NCBI RefSeq assembly: GCF_009915765.1
Contig: NZ_JAABLQ010000001.1
Location: 2,294,001-2,358,000, forward strand
DNA: 64,000 nucleotides
Reading direction: 5' to 3'
DNA from: Pannonibacter sp. XCT-53
GTDB taxonomy: Bacteria > Pseudomonadota > Alphaproteobacteria > Rhizobiales > Stappiaceae
Under the pieces are notes generated by a model, which saw only the letters and a list, made by a program, of their open reading frames with translations, searched no databases and was not told the DNA's origin. The position numbers and the translations under genes are program-made. This document shows, piece after piece, positions 35,677 to 44,102 of this stretch. How positions within the stretch are numbered: position 1 is the stretch's first letter; every line of letters starts with the position of its first letter.

Positions 35677-35850
35677 GCGCAAAACCCCGCGTGTGCGAGG
35701 AACGCAGTCCGCACGACCATGCGATACGGATCATCCCCGCGTGTGCGGGGAACCTAGTCCGCGCTGTGATGCGATACGGATCATCCCCGCGTGTGCGAGG
35801 AACTTAGTCCGACCTACAACGAGATACGGATCATCCCCGCGCGTGCGGGG
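35677..35850 (-). CRISPR. CRISPR-like mini-array of four type I-E-like repeats, 50-bp period, no cas genes
   Basis: Four repeats begin at 35677, 35727, 35777 and 35827, exactly 50 bases apart. The 27-base unit has the stem CCCCGCGTGTGCGGGG flanked by CGGATCAT and AAC, and differs at one position from a common type I-E repeat as I remember it. Copy 2 is perfect; copies 1 and 3 have one stem mismatch; copy 1 is degenerate at one end and copy 4 at the other. The 23-base segments between are too short for I-E spacers (about 32) and share their ends (AGTCCG and GATA), varying only in the middle. This is a mimic or relic, not an ordinary array. Minus is the crRNA-sense strand. Confidence 0.65.
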
Positions 35851-35883
35851 ATATCACATCCTATGCGCGCAACTTGCGCGGTG

Positions 35884-36216
35884 TCAACTCCGCCCCCTCC
35901 ACACCCGGAGAAACTCGCCAACGGTCGCCAGCGGATCCCGGCTCGCCCTGAGCGCGAACGCTGCCCAGTTGCGGCCCGTGAGCGCCAGCCCCGCTGCCAC
36001 CGCGTCCGACCAGCTCGGATCGAGCGAGAGGAATTGCCGGATCGGCTCCGCGAAAATCACTGCCGCGCCGAGCCCCGCCGCCACCGCCAGCAGTCGTCCC
36101 CATATCGTGAGATCGCGTTGCATGAGCGCCCCCAACACCGCGAATGCCAGGATCATGAGCCACTTCGTGAGCGACGCGTGCTGCAGCCATTGGCCAATCA
36201 AATCAATCAGTTTCAC
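35884..36216 (-). CDS. Holin-like small membrane protein
   Basis: 110 aa from GTG 36216, which follows CAGGAGCG placed inside the end of the o-spanin gene (14-base overlap). Two hydrophobic segments are visible (LMILAFAVLGALM and LLAVAAGLGAAVIFAEPI), then a soluble tail WSDAVAAGLALTGRNWAAFAL ending in a basic stretch. That layout resembles LydA-type and related phage holins. As the last gene of the lysis cassette it could be the holin or an antiholin. Confidence 0.65.
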   Translation of the reverse strand: MKLIDLIGQWLQHASLTKWLMILAFAVLGALMQRDLTIWGRLLAVAAGLGAAVIFAEPIRQFLSLDPSWSDAVAAGLALTGRNWAAFALRASRDPLATVGEFLRVWRGRS

Positions 36217-36460
36217 CGCATCGCTCCTGTAGCTCATCAATCCGCGCCAGCGACAGCACCAGCCGGTCGCTCGCGTGGTCCATATCCTCCGGCTCCCAGC
36301 TCACCGCCGCCAGCAGCGGCCGCAGCTGCTCGCAGGCCAGATCCCGGTCAGCGCCGCCGGCTGCCGTGCTGACGAGCGGCGGCGCGCTCGCGCAGCCGCT
36401 GGCGCAGAGCGTCAGCGCCGCCACCACCAGCCGCCGTCTGGTCAACCGTCCGTCGCGCAT
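36203..36460 (-). CDS. Rz1-like outer-membrane spanin lipoprotein
   Basis: 85 aa with an Arg-rich start, a hydrophobic stretch and a lipobox ending ASGC (Cys23), so it is a predicted outer-membrane lipoprotein. Its 5' part overlaps the i-spanin gene by 113 bases in another frame, the arrangement of lambda Rz/Rz1. It should join the i-spanin to fuse the inner and outer membranes at lysis. The mature part has PP after the lipobox and a predicted helix. Confidence 0.65.
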   Translation of the reverse strand: MRDGRLTRRRLVVAALTLCASGCASAPPLVSTAAGGADRDLACEQLRPLLAAVSWEPEDMDHASDRLVLSLARIDELQERCGETD

Positions 36461-36599
36461 CCCGCACCTCCTCGCGCACCGCCTGCGCCGCCTGACCCCG
36501 GCCCTCGGCCCGGGTGAGACCGATCAACCGCCACCGGTCGAGGAGCCGGCCGGCAAACGCCGCCAGCACCTCGGCCACAATCGCCCAGACCGTCGCCAT
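36348..36599 (-). CDS. Rz-like inner-membrane spanin
   Basis: 83 aa from ATG 36599, which follows AGGG; an upstream ATG at 36632 lies within the previous gene. The N-terminus has a short hydrophobic helix (WAIVAEVLAAFAG), followed by a charged coiled-coil-like region (AAQAVREEVRDARRTVDQ) and a basic tail (ALRQRLRERAAAR). The size, layout and overlap with a lipoprotein gene support the i-spanin call; sequence similarity alone would be weak. Confidence 0.6.
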   Translation of the reverse strand: MATVWAIVAEVLAAFAGRLLDRWRLIGLTRAEGRGQAAQAVREEVRDARRTVDQTAAGGGGADALRQRLRERAAARQHGSRRR

Positions 36600-36603
36600 C
36601 GGC

Positions 36604-37074
36604 TCAGCCCTGCGGGCGCCCGACGACGCCATCCCCGTTAATGTCAGCGCCGAGCCGCGCCTCGATCATCTCGATCAGCCGCGGCCGGTCGATCCCGAAA
36701 TGCGACAGCGCCTGCGGCACGGCCTGCATCGCATAGCGCGCCGCCTCGGCTGCCATCGCGCTGCGCAAATCCACCGTGACAGGCCCGGACGCAGCCCCGG
36801 CCACCCTCGCGCGGGCATACTCGACCGCGTAATAGAGCGCGTCCTGCAGCCGCCTGCGCATCTGCTCGTCGAGCTGCATCCCGGCGCGCTGCTCGATCAC
36901 CCCGATCAGGCGCCGCAGCAGCCACAGCAGGGCCGCCCCCAGCAGCGTGATCCCGATCTCGATCAGCGGCACGGCGACCGGCGACAGGTCGACCACGGTC
37001 GAGGCCGACGCCCTGTTGAGGGCGAGCATCATCAGGCCGGCGCAGAGCGCCAGCATCATCAACATCATGCGCAT
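36604..37074 (-). CDS. LLH-type holin-like membrane protein
   Basis: 156 aa. An N-terminal hydrophobic stretch (MRMMLMMLALCAGLMMLAL), a strong second one (IEIGITLLGAALLWLLRRLIGV), then a helical soluble part (QLDEQMRRRLQDALYYAVEYA) match the plan of Phage_holin_6_1/LLH proteins. It is encoded 25 bases after the endolysin, so a lysis role is likely. The tail ADINGDGVVG is a Ca-binding-like loop of uncertain meaning. Confidence 0.6.
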   Translation of the reverse strand: MRMMLMMLALCAGLMMLALNRASASTVVDLSPVAVPLIEIGITLLGAALLWLLRRLIGVIEQRAGMQLDEQMRRRLQDALYYAVEYARARVAGAASGPVTVDLRSAMAAEAARYAMQAVPQALSHFGIDRPRLIEMIEARLGADINGDGVVGRPQG

Positions 37075-37099
37075 GTCAGTCTCCTGGGAGTGTGAGGCC

Positions 37100-37777
37100 T
37101 CACGCCTCGTTTGTAGTCACCTGACCCTCAGCGGTCAGGGTGACGGGACCGGTCAGCGGCAGCGGCATCGAGGCCGGCCACCGGAACGCGAGCAGCCGCT
37201 CGCGAGCGATGCGGACGACGCTCACCATGTTGGCCTGATTGCCGCCGAGAATGTGATAGTGGTCGGCATCCTCGCCGACGTAGAAACCGACATGCCCGGA
37301 CGAGCCCGCCCGCGCCCCGCGCCAGAACACGGCGACGGCGCCAACGGACGGCCGCTCCAGCGGCACACCGAACCGCAACCAGTTGCGCGCGAGATACGGG
37401 TTGGTGGGCAGCACCTCGGCCGGCAGCGCCAGCGCCAGCGCGGTCTCGACAAAATCGCCGCACCACGGCAGCCGCGCCGGATCACCCAGCGTCTGGCCGT
37501 CACTGCGGAGCCATGCCATCAGCCCGCCCCTATCCCGCTGCTCATGCAGCCCCATCTTGGAGCGCGCGATGGTCAGCCAGGACGGCTCCGGCCAGTGGCC
37601 GCCGGCCCCCATGAGCGCCCGCAGCGTCACCGGCCCGGCAATGCCGTCCGGCGTCAGGTTGCGCGACGCCTGGAACCGCATCAGCGCGGCCCGCGTGCGC
37701 CTGCCCGGGATGCCGTCAACCGCCCCGGGCCGGAACCCCGCCGCGTCGAGCGCCCGTTGAATGTCAATCCAGTCCAT
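37100..37777 (-). CDS. Endolysin: peptidoglycan-binding domain + TIGR02594/NlpC-like amidase
   Basis: 225 aa from ATG 37777, which has GGGGATC upstream; an ATG at 37789 adds four residues. Residues ~3-58 are a PG_binding_1 domain (IQRALDAAGFRPGAVDGIPG, ALMRFQ, DGIAGPVTLRALM). The catalytic part has Cys in LPWCGDFVETALALAL and His in GHVGFYVGED, as in CHAP/NlpC-P60 enzymes of the TIGR02594 group. No signal sequence is seen, so it needs the holin. First gene of the lysis cassette. Confidence 0.85.
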   Translation of the reverse strand: MDWIDIQRALDAAGFRPGAVDGIPGRRTRAALMRFQASRNLTPDGIAGPVTLRALMGAGGHWPEPSWLTIARSKMGLHEQRDRGGLMAWLRSDGQTLGDPARLPWCGDFVETALALALPAEVLPTNPYLARNWLRFGVPLERPSVGAVAVFWRGARAGSSGHVGFYVGEDADHYHILGGNQANMVSVVRIARERLLAFRWPASMPLPLTGPVTLTAEGQVTTNEA

Positions 37778-37838
37778 GTCGATCCCCATGCAAAAGGCCC
37801 GCCGAGGCGGGCCAGACTGTCAGGTTGTGGGAGGGATA

Positions 37839-38240
37839 TCAGCGGATCATCCAGCGCTGCAGATCGCTCGCGATATGAGCCCCGAACGTGTAGAGATCGC
37901 CGGCCAGCAGCGGCTCATAGCGCCGGGACAGGGCCGCCTCGCTCAGGCGGCAGACGCGGATGAACGGCTCACCAGCAGCCGCCCGGTCGGGCTCCGTCAC
38001 CAGCAGGCATTCGGCCATTGCCTCCAGCTCCGCGTCCGGCCCGCTGGTGCGCACCGACACCCACGCGCCCGGACCATAGATCGCGGGCGCAACCTCGGTG
38101 GGCTCCTGCAGCACGACCCGCCCAGGCGTCACCGTGCGCCCGCCGTCGAACCAGCATGGCGGCGCACCCTCCGGCGTCGGGAACACGACCTCGCGCGCCG
38201 CGAGATCGGCAAACATCATCAGATGATCCACGTCGCTCAT
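37839..38240 (-). CDS. Phage hypothetical protein
   Basis: 133 aa, soluble. It overlaps the preceding tail protein by four bases. Strand-rich N-terminal half (REVVFPTPEG, GRRVTPGRVVLQEPT-like) and a helical end. Its position between a tail protein and the endolysin suggests a tail accessory role; no family is recognised. Confidence 0.6.
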   Translation of the reverse strand: MSDVDHLMMFADLAAREVVFPTPEGAPPCWFDGGRTVTPGRVVLQEPTEVAPAIYGPGAWVSVRTSGPDAELEAMAECLLVTEPDRAAAGEPFIRVCRLSEAALSRRYEPLLAGDLYTFGAHIASDLQRWMIR

Positions 38241-39595
38241 GCGGCGATCCTCGCAAAAACGCTGTTGAACTCCTGCTCGGACAGGACGCGCCCGAACCCG
38301 ACCAGCCGCCGCATCAACATGTTGACTGGCACTGAGCCGCCAGCGGATGCGCCAACCGCGAGCTGCTGGCCGGTGATCGCCGGCATGGCGCGCCCGCTGA
38401 CGCTGACCGCCGCGTCAGAACCGATCCGCAGCCGGATCACACCACCTCCCCAGGTGACACCCATCGTCACGTCCTGATTGCGCGCATCGGCAACGCTGTG
38501 GCTCGTCGTGATCTGCGTCACGCTGCCAGCAGTTACCTGCACCGCCAGCACTCCAGTTGCGAAGTTGCGGATAAACCGGACAGCATCGGCCCCGCCACCC
38601 AGCTCGAGGATACGGCTCGACACCGTTGCTGTCGGCGTCGAATCGATGACCGTCCCCCGCCAGAACAGGGCGCCCTCGGAGCCCGGCATGCCGAGCGCCG
38701 CCTGGCTGAACCGCAGCACGTCCTGCGGCCGCGTCACAGGCCCGGCAGCGCCCAGGATCGGCGTGGTGACATACGCTCCCCGGGCAACTTTCGGCGCATA
38801 CAACCGCAGTGTGCAGTTGATGGCCCGCCCCGAGAACCCCGAGATTACGAACGCAGGCCGGATGAACTGGCAGTTGGTGCCGGCCGTGAACACGTGCACC
38901 AGACGCCGGACCGTACTGTCCAGCGCCGGGCGGATGTCGGCGCCGACCTGCTCGACCAGAAGCGCACCAGCTCCATCGTGCTCCTGAAGGCGCAGAGCCG
39001 TGACGGCCGGCGGCGCCGCTCCCGCAATCAACCGGGCGAACGCGCTGACTGCAATCTGCTCCCCCGCGACAGCCGCCATGGAGGTCGTCAGGTTCTCGAA
39101 CGCCAGGCGGATCGGCACCGACGAACCGGCCGTTCCGGCAATCGTCAAATCGACATACGGCAACCCCGCCTCGGTGCCATATGCCGTCGTCACACTGACC
39201 CCCGGCGGCACGTTGAGCAGCGCCATGCCTGCCGGGAAGCCGCCTGCCGCAGCAGCGGTGTAGGTTTGCGGCACACCGCCGACGAGGCTCGGCGACCGCA
39301 CCAGATTTGTCCTGGCCTCCTCCATCAGCAGGCCGTCCGACTGCCGTCGCGGCTGGTTGCTGGCAAACTGCACCCAGGCCCCACTGACCGGATCCCGCTT
39401 GAGACCCACGCCCGCGCGGCTCCACGTTGTGCCAGCCCTTGCCAGCACACCCGCAAGAGTGGCCCTCTGCCCGCCAACCAGATAGGCGTCGGCCACGAAC
39501 CGCAGGTCCAGCGTCGCGCCGGGGATGAATGGAGCCTGCCGCGTCAACGCCAGCGGCCCCACGCCGATCCTGATCGCCCCCATGCCGGTCACCAC
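38237..39595 (-). CDS. Phage tail/receptor-binding protein with lectin-like segments
   Basis: 452 aa, beta-rich. The segment QSDGLLMEEARTNLVRSPSL is a signature I know from phage tail proteins that precede a carbohydrate-binding jelly-roll, and the C-terminal half (ALFWRGTVIDSTPTATVSSR) looks like a concanavalin/laminin-G fold. It may start at GTG 39595 or ATG 39583. Probably part of the host-recognition apparatus. Confidence 0.7.
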   Translation of the reverse strand: MVTGMGAIRIGVGPLALTRQAPFIPGATLDLRFVADAYLVGGQRATLAGVLARAGTTWSRAGVGLKRDPVSGAWVQFASNQPRRQSDGLLMEEARTNLVRSPSLVGGVPQTYTAAAAGGFPAGMALLNVPPGVSVTTAYGTEAGLPYVDLTIAGTAGSSVPIRLAFENLTTSMAAVAGEQIAVSAFARLIAGAAPPAVTALRLQEHDGAGALLVEQVGADIRPALDSTVRRLVHVFTAGTNCQFIRPAFVISGFSGRAINCTLRLYAPKVARGAYVTTPILGAAGPVTRPQDVLRFSQAALGMPGSEGALFWRGTVIDSTPTATVSSRILELGGGADAVRFIRNFATGVLAVQVTAGSVTQITTSHSVADARNQDVTMGVTWGGGVIRLRIGSDAAVSVSGRAMPAITGQQLAVGASAGGSVPVNMLMRRLVGFGRVLSEQEFNSVFARIAA

Positions 39596-39846
39596 AGCGC
39601 GACGATGGCAGCGGCCGTGGTGCCGGTCGCCCGGACACGGCGCACGCGCACCGGCAGCAACCCGCTCGCGCCGGCCAGCGTCACCGTCTGACCGCCCAGC
39701 ATGGTCACGACGAGGTCACCCGCCTGGCCAACCCAGAGCGCCCGGGAGAACACCGCCAGATCGGCACTGTCGCTCGGCGTCACGGCCGCCGCATTCGTCG
39801 CCGGCCCGTCCGGGGCCAGCACATAGGTTTCAAACGGATCACTCAT
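39589..39846 (-). CDS. Small phage tail-associated protein
   Basis: 85 aa (MSDPFETYVLAPDGPATNAA), strand-rich with a VTMLGGQTVTLAGASGLLPVRV repeat. Small proteins of this style (a short N-terminal extension plus a spike-like strand motif) occur next to tail fibre genes in many siphophages. No precise function. Confidence 0.65.
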   Translation of the reverse strand: MSDPFETYVLAPDGPATNAAAVTPSDSADLAVFSRALWVGQAGDLVVTMLGGQTVTLAGASGLLPVRVRRVRATGTTAAAIVALW

Positions 39847-39857
39847 GGCTCAACTCC

Positions 39858-40346
39858 TCAGGCGCGGAAATCGAATGTGGTGGCCGCCAGGATCACCAGC
39901 GGCGCGGTCGAGACGACGAAAAACGACACGGTGTCGATGGCCCCGGCCGCCGGCGACAGCACCGGCGCACCGCCGGCAAACCGCCATGCGGCAGACCATG
40001 TCAGCTGATGCCCGCCAGCGCCGCCCTGCGTCACGATGAGGATGCCGGACTGCCCGGGCGCGGCCCCTGTCGGGTCCATGATCGCCCGCGAGCCCGTGAG
40101 CGTGACCGCGAAATTCAGCCCCGCCTGCATGTCGAGCGCCATGCCCGGAGCCTCAGCCACGGGCAACGGCGCAAATGTGCCGGCAATCCAGTTGCTGACG
40201 GTCACCATGTCGGCGAGCGCCGCCGGGAAATTGATCACATGCCCGCCGTCATCGAGGCCGCGCGGGTTGCTCGCCGGCTCATAGTCGCCAGAATTGTACT
40301 GCGCGAGGCGCGTCAGCGCGCCCGCCACGGCTGCAGGTGTCGTCAT
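39858..40346 (-). CDS. Phage tail-tip protein (hypothetical)
   Basis: 162 aa. GSRAIMDPTGAAPGQSGILIVTQGGAGGHQLTWSAAWRFAGG resembles a recurring module in tail-fibre-like proteins (a strand, PGQ-x-G loop, Trp-containing strand). It overlaps the next gene upstream by four bases. A structural role is likely. Confidence 0.65.
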   Translation of the reverse strand: MTTPAAVAGALTRLAQYNSGDYEPASNPRGLDDGGHVINFPAALADMVTVSNWIAGTFAPLPVAEAPGMALDMQAGLNFAVTLTGSRAIMDPTGAAPGQSGILIVTQGGAGGHQLTWSAAWRFAGGAPVLSPAAGAIDTVSFFVVSTAPLVILAATTFDFRA

Positions 40347-41185
40347 GCCAGGATCTCCTGTATCTCAAAGCCGGTCGCCGCGCGGCGCCAGTGCGCCAGC
40401 GTGAGCGCGTCCATCCGCGTGATGCGGCCGAGGATCGCCCGGCGTTGCATCCGCACAGGCCCGTCAGCCGGATCGGGGATCATATGCACCTCGCCGGCAT
40501 AGCCCGCCCGCGCCATCACATCGAGCGCGTCCCCGAACGCCTCATCGTCGGGCAGATGATCAAACCCGAAACGGCAGACCCGCGCGCCGCGCCTTGCGCG
40601 CACGTGCTGCCCGCCGCCGAGCAGCGGCGAGCGCCATGTCGCATCCTCGATCTCATGGCCATTGCCCTGCACCGCGATCCCGGTCGACGGCCGCCAGGAC
40701 CGTCCCAGGAACAGCCGCCCGGCCTCGACATAGCCTGCCGGGTTGCCGGTGTCCGACAGCTCCAGCCGCCAGCTGCGGGCATTGACGCGCGCGGCAAACA
40801 CATGCACCAGCCACAGCGGCGGCAGCGCCGAGGCGTCCGTCAGCCCGGACCAGTAGCGCGGCGCATCCCAGCCGAGCCCCGCCCGGTCCGCCGCCATCGG
40901 CTGCAGCCAGCCGCTGTCAAAAACCTCATCCGTCAGCGCCCCGGCATAGCCCCGCAGCCGGTACCGATAGGCCGCCGTCAGGTTGGTCGGCCCGAGCAGC
41001 CACGCCGAGAGTTTACGCGGCCGGCCGAGATCGACCGTCATCTGCGTTGCCGCCTCGGCCGCCGACGTGCTGCGCGCCACCGCCGCCAGCGGCAGCCGCT
41101 GCAGGTTGGCGAGTGGCAACGCGGCCGCCCAGGAGCCGCCGGACAGCGTCGCGCCGTCCGACCAGGGATCATATGTCAGGATCAT
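40343..41185 (-). CDS. Phage tail protein (hypothetical)
   Basis: 280 aa. It starts MILTYDPWSDGATLSGGSW and shows a discoidin-like beta pattern (VDLGRPRKLSAWLLG, YRYRLRGYAG, VFDSGW). Located between two tail fibre genes with a three-base gap, it is probably a tail-tip component. Confidence 0.65.
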   Translation of the reverse strand: MILTYDPWSDGATLSGGSWAAALPLANLQRLPLAAVARSTSAAEAATQMTVDLGRPRKLSAWLLGPTNLTAAYRYRLRGYAGALTDEVFDSGWLQPMAADRAGLGWDAPRYWSGLTDASALPPLWLVHVFAARVNARSWRLELSDTGNPAGYVEAGRLFLGRSWRPSTGIAVQGNGHEIEDATWRSPLLGGGQHVRARRGARVCRFGFDHLPDDEAFGDALDVMARAGYAGEVHMIPDPADGPVRMQRRAILGRITRMDALTLAHWRRAATGFEIQEILA

Positions 41186-41188
41186 GGG

Positions 41189-42553
41189 TCACCCGCAGTG
41201 GTATGTGCAGGCGATGCGCCGCACCTCGTCCGGATCGGTAAACCTCATAGCCTCACGGGCCTTGGCGACCGTCGAGGACCGCATCACCCCGTCGCCTTGC
41301 CGCTGGCCGGCACCGGGCAGGCTCGACGCACAGAGGAGATCCCCCGCCGCGATATCCCCGCCCCGGCCGCAGACATTGATGAGCCCCTCGCCGAGAGAGT
41401 TGATCACCAGCCGGTCAAACCGCTCGGCGCAATAGTCGCGCAGCGCCGCCGCCTGCGGCCCGAACGCCGCCATCAGCGCCCCCGCCTCGAACGGCACCCG
41501 CCGGCTGATCACGCCATAGACGCGCGGGTCGGCGACGGTCTCGGCCAGCGCGTTGACGCCGACCGCATCATCCATCCCGTTGCGCATCAGGATGCGCCCC
41601 GTGTCGATCACGATGTCGCCCGGACCGCCCGGCGCATCCCTCGCGATCAGCCCGTCATGCGAGCCGGTAAACGGCGCCACACTGCCGACCTCGCCGTAAA
41701 CGGCAAACCCGCCGGAGGCTGCCGGCACACCAACCAGCCCCGAGCCGCCGCCGATGGCCCGGCCCCGGATCCCGTGATTGTTGCCCGAACCCGACGAGCC
41801 GGTGACAGTCAGGGCAGGCTGCGCGGAGAAGCCGGCAGAGATGATCGCCAGCCCGTTGAGCTGCAGCGCGCCGCCCGACGACGTGTTGGTAAACACCACC
41901 GCCGGCGTCGCCGAGTCCCGGGCAACCGACATGACAACGTCCCCGGAAAACGTCTCGCCGATGGAGGCGACCTGCGCGCCCGAGGCATTGATCACCCGCA
42001 GATAGTTGTCACTGGCCGTCATCGTCACGCGGCGGCCGCTCGTCGCGGTCTGCACCGTCGCACCCGTGATCGTGACGCCGGTCAGTGAGCCCGCCGTGAC
42101 CGTGCCGAGATTGGCCGTCAGGGCCGACAGGCTCGAGACGGTGATTTTGTCGGCCGTCACTGCGGCGGCCGCAATTTTCGGCCCTGTCACCGCGCCATTG
42201 GCCAGCTCGGTACTGCCGACCGACCCGGGCGCCAGCGCGGTCGAGGTTGTCGTCGCGCTCACCCCCGCCGTTGCCGAGGCCGGGAACCACGGCCCGAGAT
42301 TGCCGCTGCGGTCCCGCGCCCGCGCCCAGTACCAGCGCGTTGCCGAGGTCGGCAGGCCCGTGTGCGTCAGCTGCCCCGCCGGCCCCTCGCCGACACGCAC
42401 CGCGCTCGCCCGGTCATTGACGCTCGCCGCCCAGATCTCGACAGCGGCGAGCTGCAGATACGGCAGCTCGTTGCCGTCACTGACCGCCACCGCCAGCGTG
42501 ATTTGCTGCGCCCCGCCGGTTGCCGTCAGGCTCGTAATCGTGATGTCCGGCAT
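41189..42553 (-). CDS. Phage tail fibre/tip protein with FnIII-like N-terminus
   Basis: 454 aa. The first ~90 residues form an FnIII-like unit (ITSLTATGGAQQITLAV, RWYWARARDRSGNLGPW). The middle is a collagen-free beta-helical shaft rich in Thr/Gly (ADKITVSSLSALTANLGTVTAG-like heptads as in gpJ-type proteins). The C-terminal AGDLLCASSLPGAGQRQGDG matches a conserved tail-fibre end. Probably host-contact protein. Confidence 0.75.
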   Translation of the reverse strand: MPDITITSLTATGGAQQITLAVAVSDGNELPYLQLAAVEIWAASVNDRASAVRVGEGPAGQLTHTGLPTSATRWYWARARDRSGNLGPWFPASATAGVSATTTSTALAPGSVGSTELANGAVTGPKIAAAAVTADKITVSSLSALTANLGTVTAGSLTGVTITGATVQTATSGRRVTMTASDNYLRVINASGAQVASIGETFSGDVVMSVARDSATPAVVFTNTSSGGALQLNGLAIISAGFSAQPALTVTGSSGSGNNHGIRGRAIGGGSGLVGVPAASGGFAVYGEVGSVAPFTGSHDGLIARDAPGGPGDIVIDTGRILMRNGMDDAVGVNALAETVADPRVYGVISRRVPFEAGALMAAFGPQAAALRDYCAERFDRLVINSLGEGLINVCGRGGDIAAGDLLCASSLPGAGQRQGDGVMRSSTVAKAREAMRFTDPDEVRRIACTYHCG

Positions 42554-42557
42554 GTCG

Positions 42558-44102
42558 TCAGCCCCACAGCGTCAATGTCACGAGCCCGTCGCGCCACTGG
42601 TCGCGCCGGCCGATCACCACCATGGCGCGCCCGGCCTGGTATCCGAGGCGCGACAACGTCAGCCGCACGCTCGCCCCCAGCCGCGCGGCACCTGCCACCT
42701 CCGCCGGCACGTCGACCGCCACCAGATCGCGCCGCACGCTGTAGAGCGCCAGCCGCCGCGCCGCCTCGGCCGCCGCCGCCGTCCCATCTGTCAGCAGCGT
42801 GTCAATTGTCAGCTCCGGCGCCAGCGGATGCCGGCTGCGCACGGCAGGCGCCTCCGCAATCACGTCCAGCGCATCGCGCGCGAGATCCGCCCGCACGTCC
42901 GCCGGCAGCATCTCGGCCACGTCGCCCGCCTGGTACTGGTGCCATTGCCGCCGGTGCCGCAGCACCACCCGCCACGCCGGCAACCCCTCGCCCGGATCGC
43001 TGACCCGCAGCAGCCGCAGCGAGCGCGCCTCGATCTGCCCCTCGCCGATCTCCATCACCGGCACACCGGGCGCCGCCAGGCGCCCGACCTGAATTGCCCC
43101 GGTCGGCGCGGTCAGCAGCCAGCCGCCGACGCTCGCCAGCACGTCCTGCATCGCAGCGAGCCCCGACCGCTCGTCGCCAATGAAAATTCCGACCTCGCCA
43201 GGCGCTGCCGCCGCCAGCGCCGCGACCGACACCGCGTCCACCGACGCGCCGAGCCCCATGCGGATGAGCATCCGCTCGACCACGCGCGCCGCCGAGCGAT
43301 CCGCCAGCGCCCCACCCTCGGTCACATCTGCCGTCACCGTGCGATACGGCGCAGCCCCCAGGCGGAACAGGCCGAGCGCCCGGCACGTGCGATAGCGCCC
43401 GCCAGGGATCACCGCCGCCGCCAGCGCGGCGAGGCTCGCCACGTCGCCGTCATCGGTGAGCGGCACGCCCGCGTCATAGACGCTGATCGAGGACACCGCC
43501 CCGTCATGCACCTGATAGATGAGATTATGCGGGTTGACCGAGACCGCCGGCGCCTTGAGCACGCGCCCGAACACCAACGGCTTGACCTTGCCCCGCAGAT
43601 CCGGCCCGCCGTCCGCGCTCGCCCCAGCCGCCGCCGTCGTGCCGCCGTAGCGCGCAGCCTGGATCGGCTGGTCGAGATCGACACGCCGGTCATAGAGCCG
43701 CAGCCGCAGGCTGGTGAGCGCGTCGCTCGTCGCGTCCACCGCCTCCATCGTGCCGGTAAAGAGCCGCTCCGCCATCGCGAGCCCGAGACGCGGATCGGCG
43801 ATCCGGTCAATCCGGATCGCGCGCCCGTCAAACCCGTCATCGAGCCAGCCGTCCAGCGCGCCATCGGCATTGGACAGCACCACCTCGCCCGCCGTCACCG
43901 ACCCCGCGCCGAATGTCCGCCCCGCCCCGAACAGGCTCGCCTCGATAAATCCGGGATCGGAGATCCGTGGCTCATAGAGCGTGTTGGCCGGCACCTCGGC
44001 AGGCCCGCTCGCCCGGCCATGCGTCGACAGGTAGCGGGTGACGAGACCGCCCCCGGCGAGGGGACCGGACCAGGCGTCCAGCGTGATCAGATACTCGCTC
44101 AC
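42558..44102 (-). CDS. Phage baseplate/tail hub protein
   Basis: 514 aa directly after the tape measure (four-base overlap), a position held by the distal tail or hub proteins of siphophages. LITLDAWSGPLAGGGLVTRYLSTHG and GEVVLSNADGALDGWLDDGFDGR are strand-loop patterns of that group. It is similar to proteins seen in gene-transfer-agent-like tails, but I could not assign one family. Confidence 0.65.
   Translation of the reverse strand: MSEYLITLDAWSGPLAGGGLVTRYLSTHGRASGPAEVPANTLYEPRISDPGFIEASLFGAGRTFGAGSVTAGEVVLSNADGALDGWLDDGFDGRAIRIDRIADPRLGLAMAERLFTGTMEAVDATSDALTSLRLRLYDRRVDLDQPIQAARYGGTTAAAGASADGGPDLRGKVKPLVFGRVLKAPAVSVNPHNLIYQVHDGAVSSISVYDAGVPLTDDGDVASLAALAAAVIPGGRYRTCRALGLFRLGAAPYRTVTADVTEGGALADRSAARVVERMLIRMGLGASVDAVSVAALAAAAPGEVGIFIGDERSGLAAMQDVLASVGGWLLTAPTGAIQVGRLAAPGVPVMEIGEGQIEARSLRLLRVSDPGEGLPAWRVVLRHRRQWHQYQAGDVAEMLPADVRADLARDALDVIAEAPAVRSRHPLAPELTIDTLLTDGTAAAAEAARRLALYSVRRDLVAVDVPAEVAGAARLGASVRLTLSRLGYQAGRAMVVIGRRDQWRDGLVTLTLWG

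Noticed and set aside
35677..35850. Reading the repeats as a working CRISPR immune array
   Set aside because: The gaps are 23 bases, share both ends, and no cas gene or AT-rich leader is nearby.
35693..36372. Plus-strand frames reading PRVRG- and IIPACARN-like peptides
   Set aside because: These peptides are the translation of the CRISPR-like repeats, a well-known false gene call.
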